From NCBI RefSeq assembly GCF_009711055.1, contig NZ_WMJY01000017.1, positions 1 to 52,003 of the forward strand: a DNA stretch of 52,003 nt. The letters are read 5' to 3'. Source of the DNA: Myroides pelagicus (lineage in GTDB: Bacteria > Bacteroidota > Bacteroidia > Flavobacteriales > Flavobacteriaceae). The position numbers were made by a program, and so were the translations under genes. This document shows, in pieces, positions 1 through 9,445 of the stretch; the first letter of the stretch is position 1; every line of letters begins with the position of its first letter. The notes under the pieces are model-generated. The model saw nothing but the letters and a program-made list of their open reading frames with translations, was not told the DNA's origin and made no database searches.

Positions 1-98
1 CTCTAGTTTACTTTGTTTTACATATCAATGTTTTTTTTTAGAAAACGTAAATAAGTTACTTTACTGTAAAAGAAGAAATCTTCCCTCCTATTAAAATA

Positions 99-2081
99 TT
101 ATTTTTTTAAAACCTTCTTACTATACTCTTGACCATTAATTTCATAATAAACAAAATATACTCCTCTTTCAAAATTTGAAATATCAACAATAGCTCTATT
201 TGTAGAAGCTACTTCAACAGACTTAACCAACCTACCATTAATGTCATACAACCGTATCATTCCACTGCCAAACACATATTCTTTTTCTAATTCAATATAA
301 AAGAAGTCCTCTACAGGGTTAGGCCATATTTCGGTACTATGCTCAAAAGAAGCCATACCAATCTTTTCTTCTAGCCCACCATAAGAATTATCACTGACAA
401 CCAATGAAAAATCTTGAACTTTTCTTGTAAGATTATTCTTATGTGAAATCACTACTTCATACTCTCCTCTTTCTGGATTATCAATCTCTACTTTCTCTAC
501 ATTATCTACATCATTATCTCCTTTCTCCGGATATAAATTCATAAAATCCTTATTGAGTCTCCAGGGCTTATATTCTACACCATCTTTAAATACACGAATA
601 TCCAAGTCATTCACTAAATCCTTCTTTTGCATATTCATTCCATTACCGACCCTATCACTACCTTCTGGATCAGTCCACACAAGCGTAAAAATTAACTTAT
701 CAGCTATAGTATTTAACTTTACAAGATGTTTGCTAATTTGTTGATTAAGCAACAGGGATTCTAAAACCAACGCTTTACTTTTTAGCGAATTTTCAAGTAA
801 CCGTATTCCACTATAAGCATTAATTCTTCCCCAGCCATATCGATAACTTGGTCCTTCATATTTTTCAACTTTATTTGCTGTATGAATCATAATCGCCTTC
901 AGTGTTGCTGCTTTTAAAGGGAAATCATTATTTTCAATCGCCCATTGCTGCCATAGCGTAAGTACCCCTGTTACTACAGGAGCTGCCATAGAAGTACCGC
1001 TTAAACGTGTGTATACATTTCTATGAAAAGGTGCACCTTCAAACAATGGAGTTGAAAATCCTGTAGAAAGAATCGCTACTCCATCAGTAACTATGTCTGG
1101 CTTAATTCGAAAGTCATTTGTTGGACCAGTACTACTAAAAGAAGTCATCACATCATTGCCTACATACTCGGCAACCTCAATTGCCCCAACCACAATCGGG
1201 TTTTTAGCTGTAGTATATCCTACTAAAAGAACAGCTCCTTTCATAGCTGGATTAATAATATCTGCTGAGGCATAATCGTTTCCTGCAGCAATCACAGGAG
1301 TAAAATAAGGAAACAAGTTACATAATCGATCAAAGTCATGAGCATCTCTATTATATGTACCAAAATAATAATTTGGCAATATTGGGTTCCCTAAATTATC
1401 CAGAACAGCTATACCATATGAATGATTCGAAACCAAAATTCCTTCTTTAGCTATATTCGCTATTTTTTTCACATCATTTTGCCAATTATACGATAACACC
1501 TTTGCCTCAGGAGCCATGCCTTTTGCTTTCGGATTTATTCCTTTCGCTATAATAGTACCTGTAACATGTGTAGCATGAATCTTAGACTCTTCTCTTTTTT
1601 TCTTTAAGAAAACATCAGTAGGATACAAGTCAAACTGCACATCACCCGTCCTTACTCTTGACTCGTTATTTGAATCAACAAACTCTATATGTTTATCAAA
1701 TGCAACATCTCCATCCACTACAGCCACAATCATTTTATTTCCTGTTAGATACTCTAATCCATTAAAGCTATTCAACTCATCCACACCACTAGTGTAACGA
1801 GCTCTCTCATTACTCAATGTATAATATATAGGTATCGTTTGATTATCTACACGCTTTAGTAATGCATGAGAATTTGATAATAATAAATCAGATGAAGCAT
1901 TAGCATGTGTCCAATAGCGAACGGCAAGCGAATCCTCCAAATTACTTTTATCCATATAATGCATAAAATAACTTATATTCTCTTGACTATATTGCTCAAC
2001 AATTTTATCCCTAATTACAAAGGTTTGTGCACAAATAGCACAATTAACAAAAACAAACAATACCCCAACACCTATACGCAT
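99..2081 (-). CDS. Secreted subtilisin-like (S8) serine protease with T9SS sorting domain
   Basis: A 660-residue precursor. Residues 1-19 form a Sec signal peptide ending in CAICAQ. The S8 catalytic domain covers about 90-430, with catalytic Asp123 (AVVDGD), His169 (HATHVTGTI, where the usual HGTH has Ala), oxyanion Asn268 (AAGND) and Ser364 (SGTSMAAP). A beta-rich region follows at about 440-575. The last ~75 residues (WPNPVEDFFYIEL ... GVYFVYYEINGQ ... KKVLKK) are a typical type A T9SS sorting domain, so the enzyme is expected to cross the outer membrane by T9SS and be surface-attached or released. It is divergent from the M3 peptidase gene, with about 175 bp between them. The active site is complete. 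Likely role: extracellular protein degradation. The substrate is unknown. Confidence 0.93.
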   Translation of the reverse strand: MRIGVGVLFVFVNCAICAQTFVIRDKIVEQYSQENISYFMHYMDKSNLEDSLAVRYWTHANASSDLLLSNSHALLKRVDNQTIPIYYTLSNERARYTSGVDELNSFNGLEYLTGNKMIVAVVDGDVAFDKHIEFVDSNNESRVRTGDVQFDLYPTDVFLKKKREESKIHATHVTGTIIAKGINPKAKGMAPEAKVLSYNWQNDVKKIANIAKEGILVSNHSYGIAVLDNLGNPILPNYYFGTYNRDAHDFDRLCNLFPYFTPVIAAGNDYASADIINPAMKGAVLLVGYTTAKNPIVVGAIEVAEYVGNDVMTSFSSTGPTNDFRIKPDIVTDGVAILSTGFSTPLFEGAPFHRNVYTRLSGTSMAAPVVTGVLTLWQQWAIENNDFPLKAATLKAIMIHTANKVEKYEGPSYRYGWGRINAYSGIRLLENSLKSKALVLESLLLNQQISKHLVKLNTIADKLIFTLVWTDPEGSDRVGNGMNMQKKDLVNDLDIRVFKDGVEYKPWRLNKDFMNLYPEKGDNDVDNVEKVEIDNPERGEYEVVISHKNNLTRKVQDFSLVVSDNSYGGLEEKIGMASFEHSTEIWPNPVEDFFYIELEKEYVFGSGMIRLYDINGRLVKSVEVASTNRAIVDISNFERGVYFVYYEINGQEYSKKVLKK

Positions 2082-2257
2082 ACGCTAACTTCTTAGTTTA
2101 CAAAACTATCTTTTTTATAATCACATCTAATTACCAATTATAAATATATCAATTATTTCGATAGTGTATTTCCTTTTCCTTTCCTTATCGTAATAAGAAC
2201 AACAATTCTACATTATTTACCTATATTTGGAGCAAACTAACGTTAACTTTAAATATA

Positions 2258-4381
2258 ATGTACGCAAAAAAAGCAATTTTGAGTGTTGTTATAGGAGCTT
2301 CTATATTTAGCACCTCTTGTAACAACGCAGCAAAACAAAAAGATGAAGCTATTGATTGGAACGAAAATAATGCCTTCTTTTCACCTAGCAAACTACCTTA
2401 TCAAACAGCTGATTTTAACCAAATCAAAAATAAGGATTTCAAACCAGCCTTACTAGAAGGAATGCGTCGCCAAGTGGAAGCGATTGATTCAATCACTACT
2501 AGTACAGACAAACCAACATTCGACAATACACTTGTCGCTCTTGAAAAATCTGGAGAATTATTTGACCGTGTAACTTCAGTATTCTTCCTTTTAACTGGTG
2601 CACACACTAATGATGAACTTAAAGCCATCAACAATGAATTAGCTCCTAAATTCGCTGCACATAATGATGCTATTTACTTAAATGATGTATTATTCCAACG
2701 CATCAAATCGCTATATGATACTAAAGAAACCTTAAACTTAAAACCTGAACAAGCTAGATTACTAGATGTTTATTACCAATCTTTTATCAAAGCTGGAGCA
2801 AACCTTGATAAAGAAAACAAAACTAAGCTTAAAGAACTTAACCAAACAATTGCTACACTTAATAATCAATTTGGGGACAAACTATTAGCAGCAACAAAAT
2901 CAGGCGGTGTTTCTTTTACTAAAGAAGAGCTAGCTGGATTAAATGAAGACGAATTAGCTGCTATCAAACAAGAAGATGATACCTACCTAGTTGAGTTAAA
3001 CAATACAACTCAGCAACCAGATTTAAGCAAATTAACAAATAAAGAATCTCGAAAAAAGCTTTTCGACCAAGCATGGATCAGAGCTGAAAAAGGAGATGAT
3101 AACGACACACGAGCTATAATAATCGAAATAGCTAAGAAAAGAGCTGAGAAAGCGAAACTTCTAGGCTTTAATAACTATGCTGAATGGAGCTTACAAGGTA
3201 CAATGGCTTCTACACCAGATAATGCTTTAAAAATTCTTAAAGATTTAAGTCCTTTTGCTGTAGCTACTGCTAAAGAAGAAGCTAAAGAAATTCAAGACTT
3301 AATTAACAGAGAGTCTGACCCTTTTACACTATCTGCTGCAGATTGGAACTACTATGCAGAGAAGATCAGACAAGACAAATATGATTTAAATCAAAACGAC
3401 TTAAAACCATACTTTGAAATGAATAGTGTATTAGAAAACGGCGTTTTCTACATGGCTAATCAATTGTATGGATTAACATTCAAAGCTCGTACTGACATTC
3501 CTGTGTGGCAAGAAGATGTAAAAGTTTATGAGGTATTCAATGAAGATGGTAGTAAAGTAGGTTTATTTTACACTGACTTCTACCAACGTGATTCAAAACG
3601 TGGAGGTGCTTGGATGAGTAACATTGTTGGACAATCAAAATTACTGAATCAATTACCTGTAATTTACAATGTTGGAAACTTCCCTAAACCAGCTGAAGGT
3701 CAACCAACTTTACTATCTTTAGATAATGTAATAACAATGTATCACGAATTTGGTCATGCATTGCATGGATTCTTTGCAAACCAAACTTATCCAACCTTAT
3801 CAGGAACAAATGTATCTAGAGATTTCGTAGAATTCCCTTCTCAGTTTCACGAGCATTTTGCTTTCGAACCTTCTGTCTTGAAAAACTATGCGAAACATTA
3901 CAAAACTGGAGAAGTTATCCCTGACGCATTAGTTCAAAAAATCAAAAGAGCTTCAAACTTTAATAAAGGGTATAGCTTAACAGAATTACTTGGAGCTTCA
4001 TTAATCGATATGGAATGGCACGTAATCGGTGCGGACAAAGACATCAAAGATGCCGTTCAGTTTGAACAAGAATCACTTAAAAAATATGGTCTAGACTTAG
4101 CAACTGTTCCTCCAAGATATCGTTCTACTTATTTTAACCACGTATTCGCAGGTGGATATGCTGCTGGATACTATTCATATAAATGGTCAGAAATGCTAGA
4201 CTATGATGCTTATGATTGGTTATTAGCTAATGGTGGTATGACAAGAGCAAATGGTCAAATCTTAAGAGACAAAGTATTCTCTAAAGGAAACTCTATGCCA
4301 CTAGAGGTTATGTACAAAGACTTCCGTGGAAAAGACCCTTCTATTGATGCACTATTAAAGCATTTTGGATTTACAAAATAA
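2258..4381 (+). CDS. dcp: M3-family peptidyl-dipeptidase Dcp, predicted lipoprotein
   Basis: A 707-residue zinc metallopeptidase of the M3 (thimet oligopeptidase/Dcp) family, which removes dipeptides from the C-terminus of short peptides. The zinc site is HEFGH at 496-500 with the third ligand Glu525 (RDFVEFPSQ). The conserved C-terminal substrate-binding segment (YFNHVFAGGYAAGYYSYKWSEML) is present. The N-terminus is a lipoprotein signal with lipobox STSC (Cys21) followed by NN, so it is probably anchored in the periplasm. A -7 promoter element TATATTTG lies at 2222-2229, without a clear TTG upstream of it. A hairpin terminator follows the stop. It probably completes the breakdown of peptides released by secreted proteases such as its divergent neighbour (inference from context). 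Confidence 0.93.
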   Translation: MYAKKAILSVVIGASIFSTSCNNAAKQKDEAIDWNENNAFFSPSKLPYQTADFNQIKNKDFKPALLEGMRRQVEAIDSITTSTDKPTFDNTLVALEKSGELFDRVTSVFFLLTGAHTNDELKAINNELAPKFAAHNDAIYLNDVLFQRIKSLYDTKETLNLKPEQARLLDVYYQSFIKAGANLDKENKTKLKELNQTIATLNNQFGDKLLAATKSGGVSFTKEELAGLNEDELAAIKQEDDTYLVELNNTTQQPDLSKLTNKESRKKLFDQAWIRAEKGDDNDTRAIIIEIAKKRAEKAKLLGFNNYAEWSLQGTMASTPDNALKILKDLSPFAVATAKEEAKEIQDLINRESDPFTLSAADWNYYAEKIRQDKYDLNQNDLKPYFEMNSVLENGVFYMANQLYGLTFKARTDIPVWQEDVKVYEVFNEDGSKVGLFYTDFYQRDSKRGGAWMSNIVGQSKLLNQLPVIYNVGNFPKPAEGQPTLLSLDNVITMYHEFGHALHGFFANQTYPTLSGTNVSRDFVEFPSQFHEHFAFEPSVLKNYAKHYKTGEVIPDALVQKIKRASNFNKGYSLTELLGASLIDMEWHVIGADKDIKDAVQFEQESLKKYGLDLATVPPRYRSTYFNHVFAGGYAAGYYSYKWSEMLDYDAYDWLLANGGMTRANGQILRDKVFSKGNSMPLEVMYKDFRGKDPSIDALLKHFGFTK

Positions 4382-4385
4382 TATT

Positions 4386-4412
4386 AAAACCAGCATTAGT
4401 GCTGGTTTTTTA
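4386..4412 (+). terminator. Rho-independent terminator of dcp
   Basis: A GC-containing hairpin (AACCAGCA-ttag-TGCTGGTT) begins just after the dcp stop codon and runs into a T tract. Confidence 0.85.
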
Positions 4413-4840
4413 TTTCTTCACAATTAAGAGCAACTCCATCTATCCACATTAACTTTCCCAAAAAAGTCAAAGCCTGCTCAGTCCTCAACGATCACCCTTC
4501 CTTATACGGTAACGCAAGTCAGAAGATATATAGACACCTTTTTGTTTGTCCAAAAATTAGCGCACACGATTGAACGAAGCACCTAGTTTTCCAATTCTTT
4601 TCACTTCACACTTAACTAAGAAAACTAAGTCAACAGAATTAATCACTGTTCAACCTCATCAACTACTACTTTTAATCCGCTAACATTAATCACTTACTCG
4701 ATATAAAATATCTAAAACAAAACACAAATAGCGAATAAATCATTCAATTAGTGTTAAATGAAAGGATAAACCTAACACAAATAGTATATTACTCTCCATA
4801 ATGTCTATATTTGATTTAATACTAACCAAACTTAATTAAA
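4413..4840. other. Gene-free gap between dcp and the lipase-like gene
   Basis: About 430 bp with no convincing ORF or RNA. The only element recognised is a -7-like TATATTTG at 4806-4813, about 28 bp before the next start codon, probably the promoter of the hydrolase gene. The part at 4440-4570 looks slightly less AT-rich than the rest but matches nothing I know. Confidence 0.6.
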
Positions 4841-6091
4841 ATGAAAAAACGACTTTTATTAGCAGGACTAATCTGCATATCAACCTTGAGCTTCGCAACT
4901 TTTACTTCTTGCAACAGCGACAATGGAAGTATCGATAAAACTCCTCCAAGCAACAAAACCTACGTCAAAGAAGAACCTTATACCTTAGGCCAATTAGAAG
5001 GTGCCTCAGAGATTAAGACCGCTACCTATAAGATGCCAAATGTACTAGAACTACAAGCAGAGGCGACTGCCTTAGTTTTCTACCCAAAAACTGCCAGACC
5101 AGCTGACGGATGGCGCACAGTAGTATGGGCTCATGGTACTGTAGGTGTCGGAGATGCTTGTGCTCCAAGTAAGAATGAGCTAGGAGCCAACTTCAGCATC
5201 TTAGCTGAAAGCCTTTTAAACGAAGGATATGTAATCATAGCTCCAGACTACGAAGGACTAGGAACCCCAGGTATTCACCCGTATCTACACTTAGAAAGTG
5301 AAGCTAATTCAGCTATTTATGCTGTAAAAGCAGTACACGAAAAATACGAAACAGAATTTAACCCAGACTGGATGTCCGTAGGACAATCCCAAGGAGGACA
5401 AGCATCCTTAGGTATTGCAGAATATGCAAACAACAACCCTAACTTCAAAGGAGCTGTAGCCGGAGCTCCTGCGTCAAGCTTAGGAAAAATCATCCTAGAA
5501 GTTGCTCCTTTAGCTTTGGCACAAATAGAAGCACAGGAAGATGCAGCTAATATACCGCATGAAAACAGAACTTCTATCAACTCTTATGCAACATTATTAT
5601 CTTATGCAGGACTTGCAGGAGCAGGAATAAAAGCTTATCAAACAGATTTTGATTACATTAAATTATTTATGAGTCGTTCACAAGCTTTCGCTCCCTTAGC
5701 AGAAGGAAATAATGGTGAATGTTTAGATGAAATTCGTCAAGCTTTTAAAGGTGATATTATTGCCTTTATGAAAGAAGATAAAACTCATAAAATAATGGAT
5801 TATCCTGGACTAGATGAAAACACTTTTAAGAAAGATCCTATTGTACAAGACTTTCTTAAAAGAAGTCAACCAGGCACAAAAAAAATAGATAAACCTGTAC
5901 TAGTTATTCAAGGGACGAAGGACACAAATGTACCCTATCCTGTAACGGAAGAAATGGTAAAAAACTTACAAAATCTAGGTTCAGAAAACATTACTTTCCT
6001 ACCTGTAGTAGGAGCTTCACACACAGAGGCAATCGTACAAGCAAACCCACAACTCGTGAAATTTATCAAACAATACTTACCAGCAAAATAA
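4841..6091 (+). CDS. Alpha/beta hydrolase lipoprotein, secretory-lipase-like
   Basis: A 416-residue serine hydrolase. It has a lipoprotein signal with lipobox FTSC (Cys24), so it is expected to be membrane-anchored on the outer side of the inner membrane or in the outer membrane. The hydrolase core shows an oxyanion region VVWAHGTVGVG (about 94-104), nucleophile elbow GQSQGG with Ser183, Asp361 (VIQGTKDTNVPY) and His394 (GASHTEA), a complete triad. The arrangement resembles the LIP/secretory lipase family, with a helical cap between Ser and Asp. Substrate is uncertain: lipid ester, or a peptide as in prolyl-oligopeptidase relatives. It is monocistronic, with its own terminator. Confidence 0.85.
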   Translation: MKKRLLLAGLICISTLSFATFTSCNSDNGSIDKTPPSNKTYVKEEPYTLGQLEGASEIKTATYKMPNVLELQAEATALVFYPKTARPADGWRTVVWAHGTVGVGDACAPSKNELGANFSILAESLLNEGYVIIAPDYEGLGTPGIHPYLHLESEANSAIYAVKAVHEKYETEFNPDWMSVGQSQGGQASLGIAEYANNNPNFKGAVAGAPASSLGKIILEVAPLALAQIEAQEDAANIPHENRTSINSYATLLSYAGLAGAGIKAYQTDFDYIKLFMSRSQAFAPLAEGNNGECLDEIRQAFKGDIIAFMKEDKTHKIMDYPGLDENTFKKDPIVQDFLKRSQPGTKKIDKPVLVIQGTKDTNVPYPVTEEMVKNLQNLGSENITFLPVVGASHTEAIVQANPQLVKFIKQYLPAK

Positions 6092-6093
6092 AC

Positions 6094-6126
6094 AAAAAAA
6101 GCTAACCTTTCGGTTAGCTTTTTTTA
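6094..6126 (+). terminator. Rho-independent terminator of the lipase-like gene
   Basis: Hairpin AAGCTAACC-ttt-CGGTTAGCTT followed by a run of T. It starts a few bases after the stop codon. Confidence 0.9.
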
Positions 6127-6527
6127 ATAGTTTCCACTAGCAAGGAAACTTAAAAATTCAATCTAAGTAATTTGAAAAGAATAAATACAAATCAACCAAA
6201 AAACTTCTTTTTTATAGATTTTTTGCTTATCCCCACAAATATATAACATTAAAATATATTTTTTTAACAAATAAATCGAATAACTCTCTACTTTTTAATG
6301 TCAAAAATTTACTCACTTTACCAATTCTTCAAAAATCAAAAATATTCCTTATTAATCTAATGATTTTAATTCTATAAATTTCTATAGTCTGTATTTTTAA
6401 AAACTATTTACAAAATCTGTATTTACTCAAAAAAACAACTCTATAATAGTATTTTTTAATCAATCTAAACAATAACTTCTATAAACTAAGCAAAAAAACA
6501 GACTATTAGAATCTATTGGATTCCTAA
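6127..6527. other. Very AT-rich gene-free gap
   Basis: About 400 bp of extremely AT-rich sequence between the 3' ends of two convergent genes. A short 5-bp hairpin at 6509-6525, followed on the minus strand by a T run, could be a weak terminator for the S9 peptidase. Nothing else is recognisable. Confidence 0.55.
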
Positions 6528-8741
6528 TTATTTCAAATACTGAGATAAAAAACCTAACATACATTCATAAAAGCTAATGCTATTTTCTTCTTTTGCAAAA
6601 CCATGACCTTCGTCATACTTCACCATATACGGAACCGCAAAGCCTTTTTCTCTAAGGGCTGATACTATTTGATCTGATTCACCAATTTTAACTCTAGGAT
6701 CATTAGCTCCTTGTACTACAAACAGAGGTTTTGTAATTTTGTCTAATTGATATACTGGAGAAACTTCAGTTGCAATTATGCGCTCTTCTTCTTTATCTAA
6801 ATCATACCAAATCTCTTTAACCATGTCTTTATAAGGTTTCCAATACTCTGGAAAAGATTCAAAAAAAGTAAATATATTAGACACTCCCACATAATCTACT
6901 CCACAACAATATAGATTTGGTGTTTTGACCAATCCCATTAGTGTCGCGTAACCACCATGACTTGCTCCATAGATTGCAATTTTTGACTCATCTACCCAGC
7001 CTTGCTCAATCACATACTTTACCCCATCTTCAACATCATCCATTACCTTACGTCCAATCTGCTTAAATCCAGCCTTAAAAAATGATTTACCATATCCTCC
7101 CGATATTCTGAAATTCACTTGTAACGTAGCATATCCTCTACTAGCAAACAATTGTGCTTCTGGATTAAATCCCCAACTATCTCTAATCCCCTGTGGACCT
7201 CCATGTGGATTAACAACCAATGGAGCTTTCTGCCCAACTTTCGATTGAGCTGGTAATGTAATATAACCATGAATTGTCAATCCATCACGACTAGTAAACG
7301 AAATCGGACGCATCACTCCCATGTCTTCTTCTTTAAGCTGGGGCATTAAATCATAAAGCAATGTTACCGCGCCTGTTGCTTTGTCATAGGTATAATACTT
7401 TCCGTACAATTTATCACTCTGAACAATGATTAGATAACGATCCTCCTTCTCCGTTTTAGCAGCAATACTAAACTCATAACCTTCAAAATGATTTAATAAG
7501 TCATTATTAATTTTCTTGAATGTTTCACTGATAGGCTCTATCACAACCTTTTCTCCTTCATACCCTAAATAGTCAATCTCCCAGTTTCGGTTACGCGAAA
7601 GCCCTATAATTGAAGCATCATAGTCCTCATTACTATATATTTCTTTAACAATAGTTTTTGTTTTGAAATTATACAAAATAATACGTTGCTTATCACTATC
7701 TAAATTTGTCAATACATAAGCTTCATCGCGGTCTGAAGATGCGTAATTAAAAGCCATCAGTGAAAAGGTATCTGACCAATCTATCGTTTGAAACAATTGG
7801 AAATCGCTGTCCCCTTCTGCTTTGTAGAAGTATTGAGATTGAACACCATTATACATTTTCGTATACCCTCTTAAAGTCCCATCTTTATCAAAGTCATAAC
7901 CAGCAACAGGATTTGTTGGATCATTATTAGTAAACAGTTTTTCGTACTCACCTGTATGAATATTAATTTTATACGGCTCAAATATTTGAGCATTATCTAA
8001 ATTCATACTAATAATCATATAATCCTTTTGCTCCCTCAAAACATTGAGTATTCCCGCTTGTACTTTGTCAAATGGCGTCAAGTCTATATTATTCGTCCCA
8101 TCAACATTGACCGCGTATAAATGATAATTTTCATCTCCTCCCTGATCCATTACATAAACTAAACGATCGTCATTAATCCATCCATAGCCACGAATAAGTT
8201 CTGTCGATTCTTCTATAATTTGCGTTACTTTAGCTGTTTCAATCTCCTTTACATAGACATGTCGCTTATTATTCTCATCCTTTTCTCGATAAGACAAATA
8301 CTTGCCATTTGGAGACAATTGAAACCCAGAAGAGCTCGGTCTTTGGAAATAATCTTTTACTTTATATGGATATGTACCAGATTCCTTTTGAGCTAAATTC
8401 ACTAATTCTTCTTCCGAAGAAACTAACGTAGGATTACCTGGCAATTTTATTTCTATTTGTTCGAATACTGCTTCTATTTTATATCCCTGTATAGATAACT
8501 GGCCAACTAGCGTATTTGATGCAACTACACCAACAAAACTAGCACCCATTTCACGTAACTCAAAGCGAAGCTCACCCTCTTCACAACTACAATTTACTGC
8601 ATTTAACCCCATAGCACCCTGTGCTGGAATATCAATTACCACTGTCACCTCACTTTCTAACTGATGCAACGTCAGCACTAACTCTAATTGTATTCCTTCT
8701 ACTACTATATTCCCTCTATATCGTTGAATTTTATCAATCAT
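6528..8741 (-). CDS. S9 prolyl-oligopeptidase-family peptidase with fused N-terminal domain, apparently not exported
   Basis: A 737-residue enzyme from the ATG at 8741. The reading frame extends to a TTG at 8768, but the ATG giving MIDKIQRYRG fits better. Residues about 1-105 resemble the small beta-rich domain found at the N-terminus of some Bacteroidota alpha/beta hydrolases (GNIVVEG...L; DIPAQGAMGL). Then come a beta-propeller (about 130-470) and the catalytic alpha/beta hydrolase domain with Ser594 (GASHGG), Asp681 (QGANDPRV) and His713 (DEGHGF). No signal peptide is visible and a CSC cluster lies in the N-domain, suggesting a cytoplasmic enzyme that cleaves imported peptides. Most S9 relatives of this type in the phylum are exported. 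Monocistronic. Confidence 0.88.
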   Translation of the reverse strand: MIDKIQRYRGNIVVEGIQLELVLTLHQLESEVTVVIDIPAQGAMGLNAVNCSCEEGELRFELREMGASFVGVVASNTLVGQLSIQGYKIEAVFEQIEIKLPGNPTLVSSEEELVNLAQKESGTYPYKVKDYFQRPSSSGFQLSPNGKYLSYREKDENNKRHVYVKEIETAKVTQIIEESTELIRGYGWINDDRLVYVMDQGGDENYHLYAVNVDGTNNIDLTPFDKVQAGILNVLREQKDYMIISMNLDNAQIFEPYKINIHTGEYEKLFTNNDPTNPVAGYDFDKDGTLRGYTKMYNGVQSQYFYKAEGDSDFQLFQTIDWSDTFSLMAFNYASSDRDEAYVLTNLDSDKQRIILYNFKTKTIVKEIYSNEDYDASIIGLSRNRNWEIDYLGYEGEKVVIEPISETFKKINNDLLNHFEGYEFSIAAKTEKEDRYLIIVQSDKLYGKYYTYDKATGAVTLLYDLMPQLKEEDMGVMRPISFTSRDGLTIHGYITLPAQSKVGQKAPLVVNPHGGPQGIRDSWGFNPEAQLFASRGYATLQVNFRISGGYGKSFFKAGFKQIGRKVMDDVEDGVKYVIEQGWVDESKIAIYGASHGGYATLMGLVKTPNLYCCGVDYVGVSNIFTFFESFPEYWKPYKDMVKEIWYDLDKEEERIIATEVSPVYQLDKITKPLFVVQGANDPRVKIGESDQIVSALREKGFAVPYMVKYDEGHGFAKEENSISFYECMLGFLSQYLK

Positions 8742-8887
8742 ATTATCTATTTTTACTGTCAATAACAAAGTTAATTGTTTTTTTGTAGAGTCAATGAACC
8801 ATCAACTGGTATAAGAAAGTAATATAGAGAATTAAACAAAGCTGAGATGCTTATTATTTTTAGACTAACTAACAAATTGAGCACAAT

Positions 8888-9151
8888 ATGCAATGTACAC
8901 TAAAAGATATATCGACAGAAGATTGGAACACAATTCTAACTTTTTTGCGTAAAAACAAATGGACAGTAATCAAACAATACCCACTACTTGCCTTTGACAA
9001 AGGAATAGATCAAGACTACTATCACCTAAAAAAGGAAAACACAATAATTAAAATGGATTGGTGCAATTGGTTCGAAGGAGAAATAACCGCAGATTCATTA
9101 ATCATCGAATGGTTACTCAGTGAACTTAAATTCACTTATCTGTCTTCATAA
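8888..9151 (+). CDS. Hypothetical protein, 87 aa
   Basis: An ATG-initiated 87-residue protein, acidic and tryptophan-rich (EDWNTI, KMDWCNWFEGE, IEWLL), with no signal peptide or membrane segment. Its composition looks like a real soluble protein. It is divergent from the S9 gene, with about 145 bp between the starts. I do not recognise the family. It resembles small orphan proteins common in this phylum, and no function is assigned. Confidence 0.6.
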   Translation: MQCTLKDISTEDWNTILTFLRKNKWTVIKQYPLLAFDKGIDQDYYHLKKENTIIKMDWCNWFEGEITADSLIIEWLLSELKFTYLSS

Positions 9152-9257
9152 ATACTACTGTATTACACGACAATGAAGTAAAAGACTAGCATGTCTATCC
9201 TTTTTAGAACTTCTCCCCTTTCAACAACCTAAGGTATGAACAATCTATACGTAACTT

Positions 9258-9370
9258 TTTCTGACATGCTTCCACAATACGTGCAGTTTTCTTGCCCTTT
9301 TCTTGCCAAGAAGTCAACTCTGGGGTAGTATACTGCACCTATACTGCACGAATACCTCAATCTTGGCAAC
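9258..9370 (-). repeat. Dispersed quasi-palindromic repeat, copy 1 (inverted orientation)
   Basis: Read on the minus strand, it begins GTTGCCAAG and continues through GTGCAGTATAGGTGCAG, TACTACCCCAGAG and CTTGGCAAGAAAA to TGCACGTATT, colinear with the copies at 22485 and 35644. The outer arms TTGCCAAG/CTTGGCAA are a perfect inverted repeat. Its right end diverges from the other two copies. It sits just beyond the terminator of the downstream S9 gene. A 67-codon frame across it is a by-product and has relatives on the other copies only because the element is near-palindromic. Confidence 0.8.
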
Positions 9371-9391
9371 AAATACAGTGAAAAAAAGCCA

Positions 9392-9429
9392 AAAAAAACA
9401 CTGCACAATTGTATTGTGCAGTGTTTTTT
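9392..9429 (-). terminator. Strong bidirectional-looking terminator after the exported S9 peptidase
   Basis: A 12-bp perfect stem (ACACTGCACAAT/ATTGTGCAGTGT) with T tracts on both sides, placed directly after the stop codon of the minus-strand gene at 9446. Confidence 0.9.
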
Positions 9430-9445
9430 CAAATATAAAATAGAA

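Noticed and set aside
9229..9432. 67-codon minus-strand frame, with similar frames at 22382-22585 and 35556-35807
   Set aside because: The peptides resemble each other only because they are read across the quasi-palindromic repeat. They have no shared start context and run into unrelated flanks.
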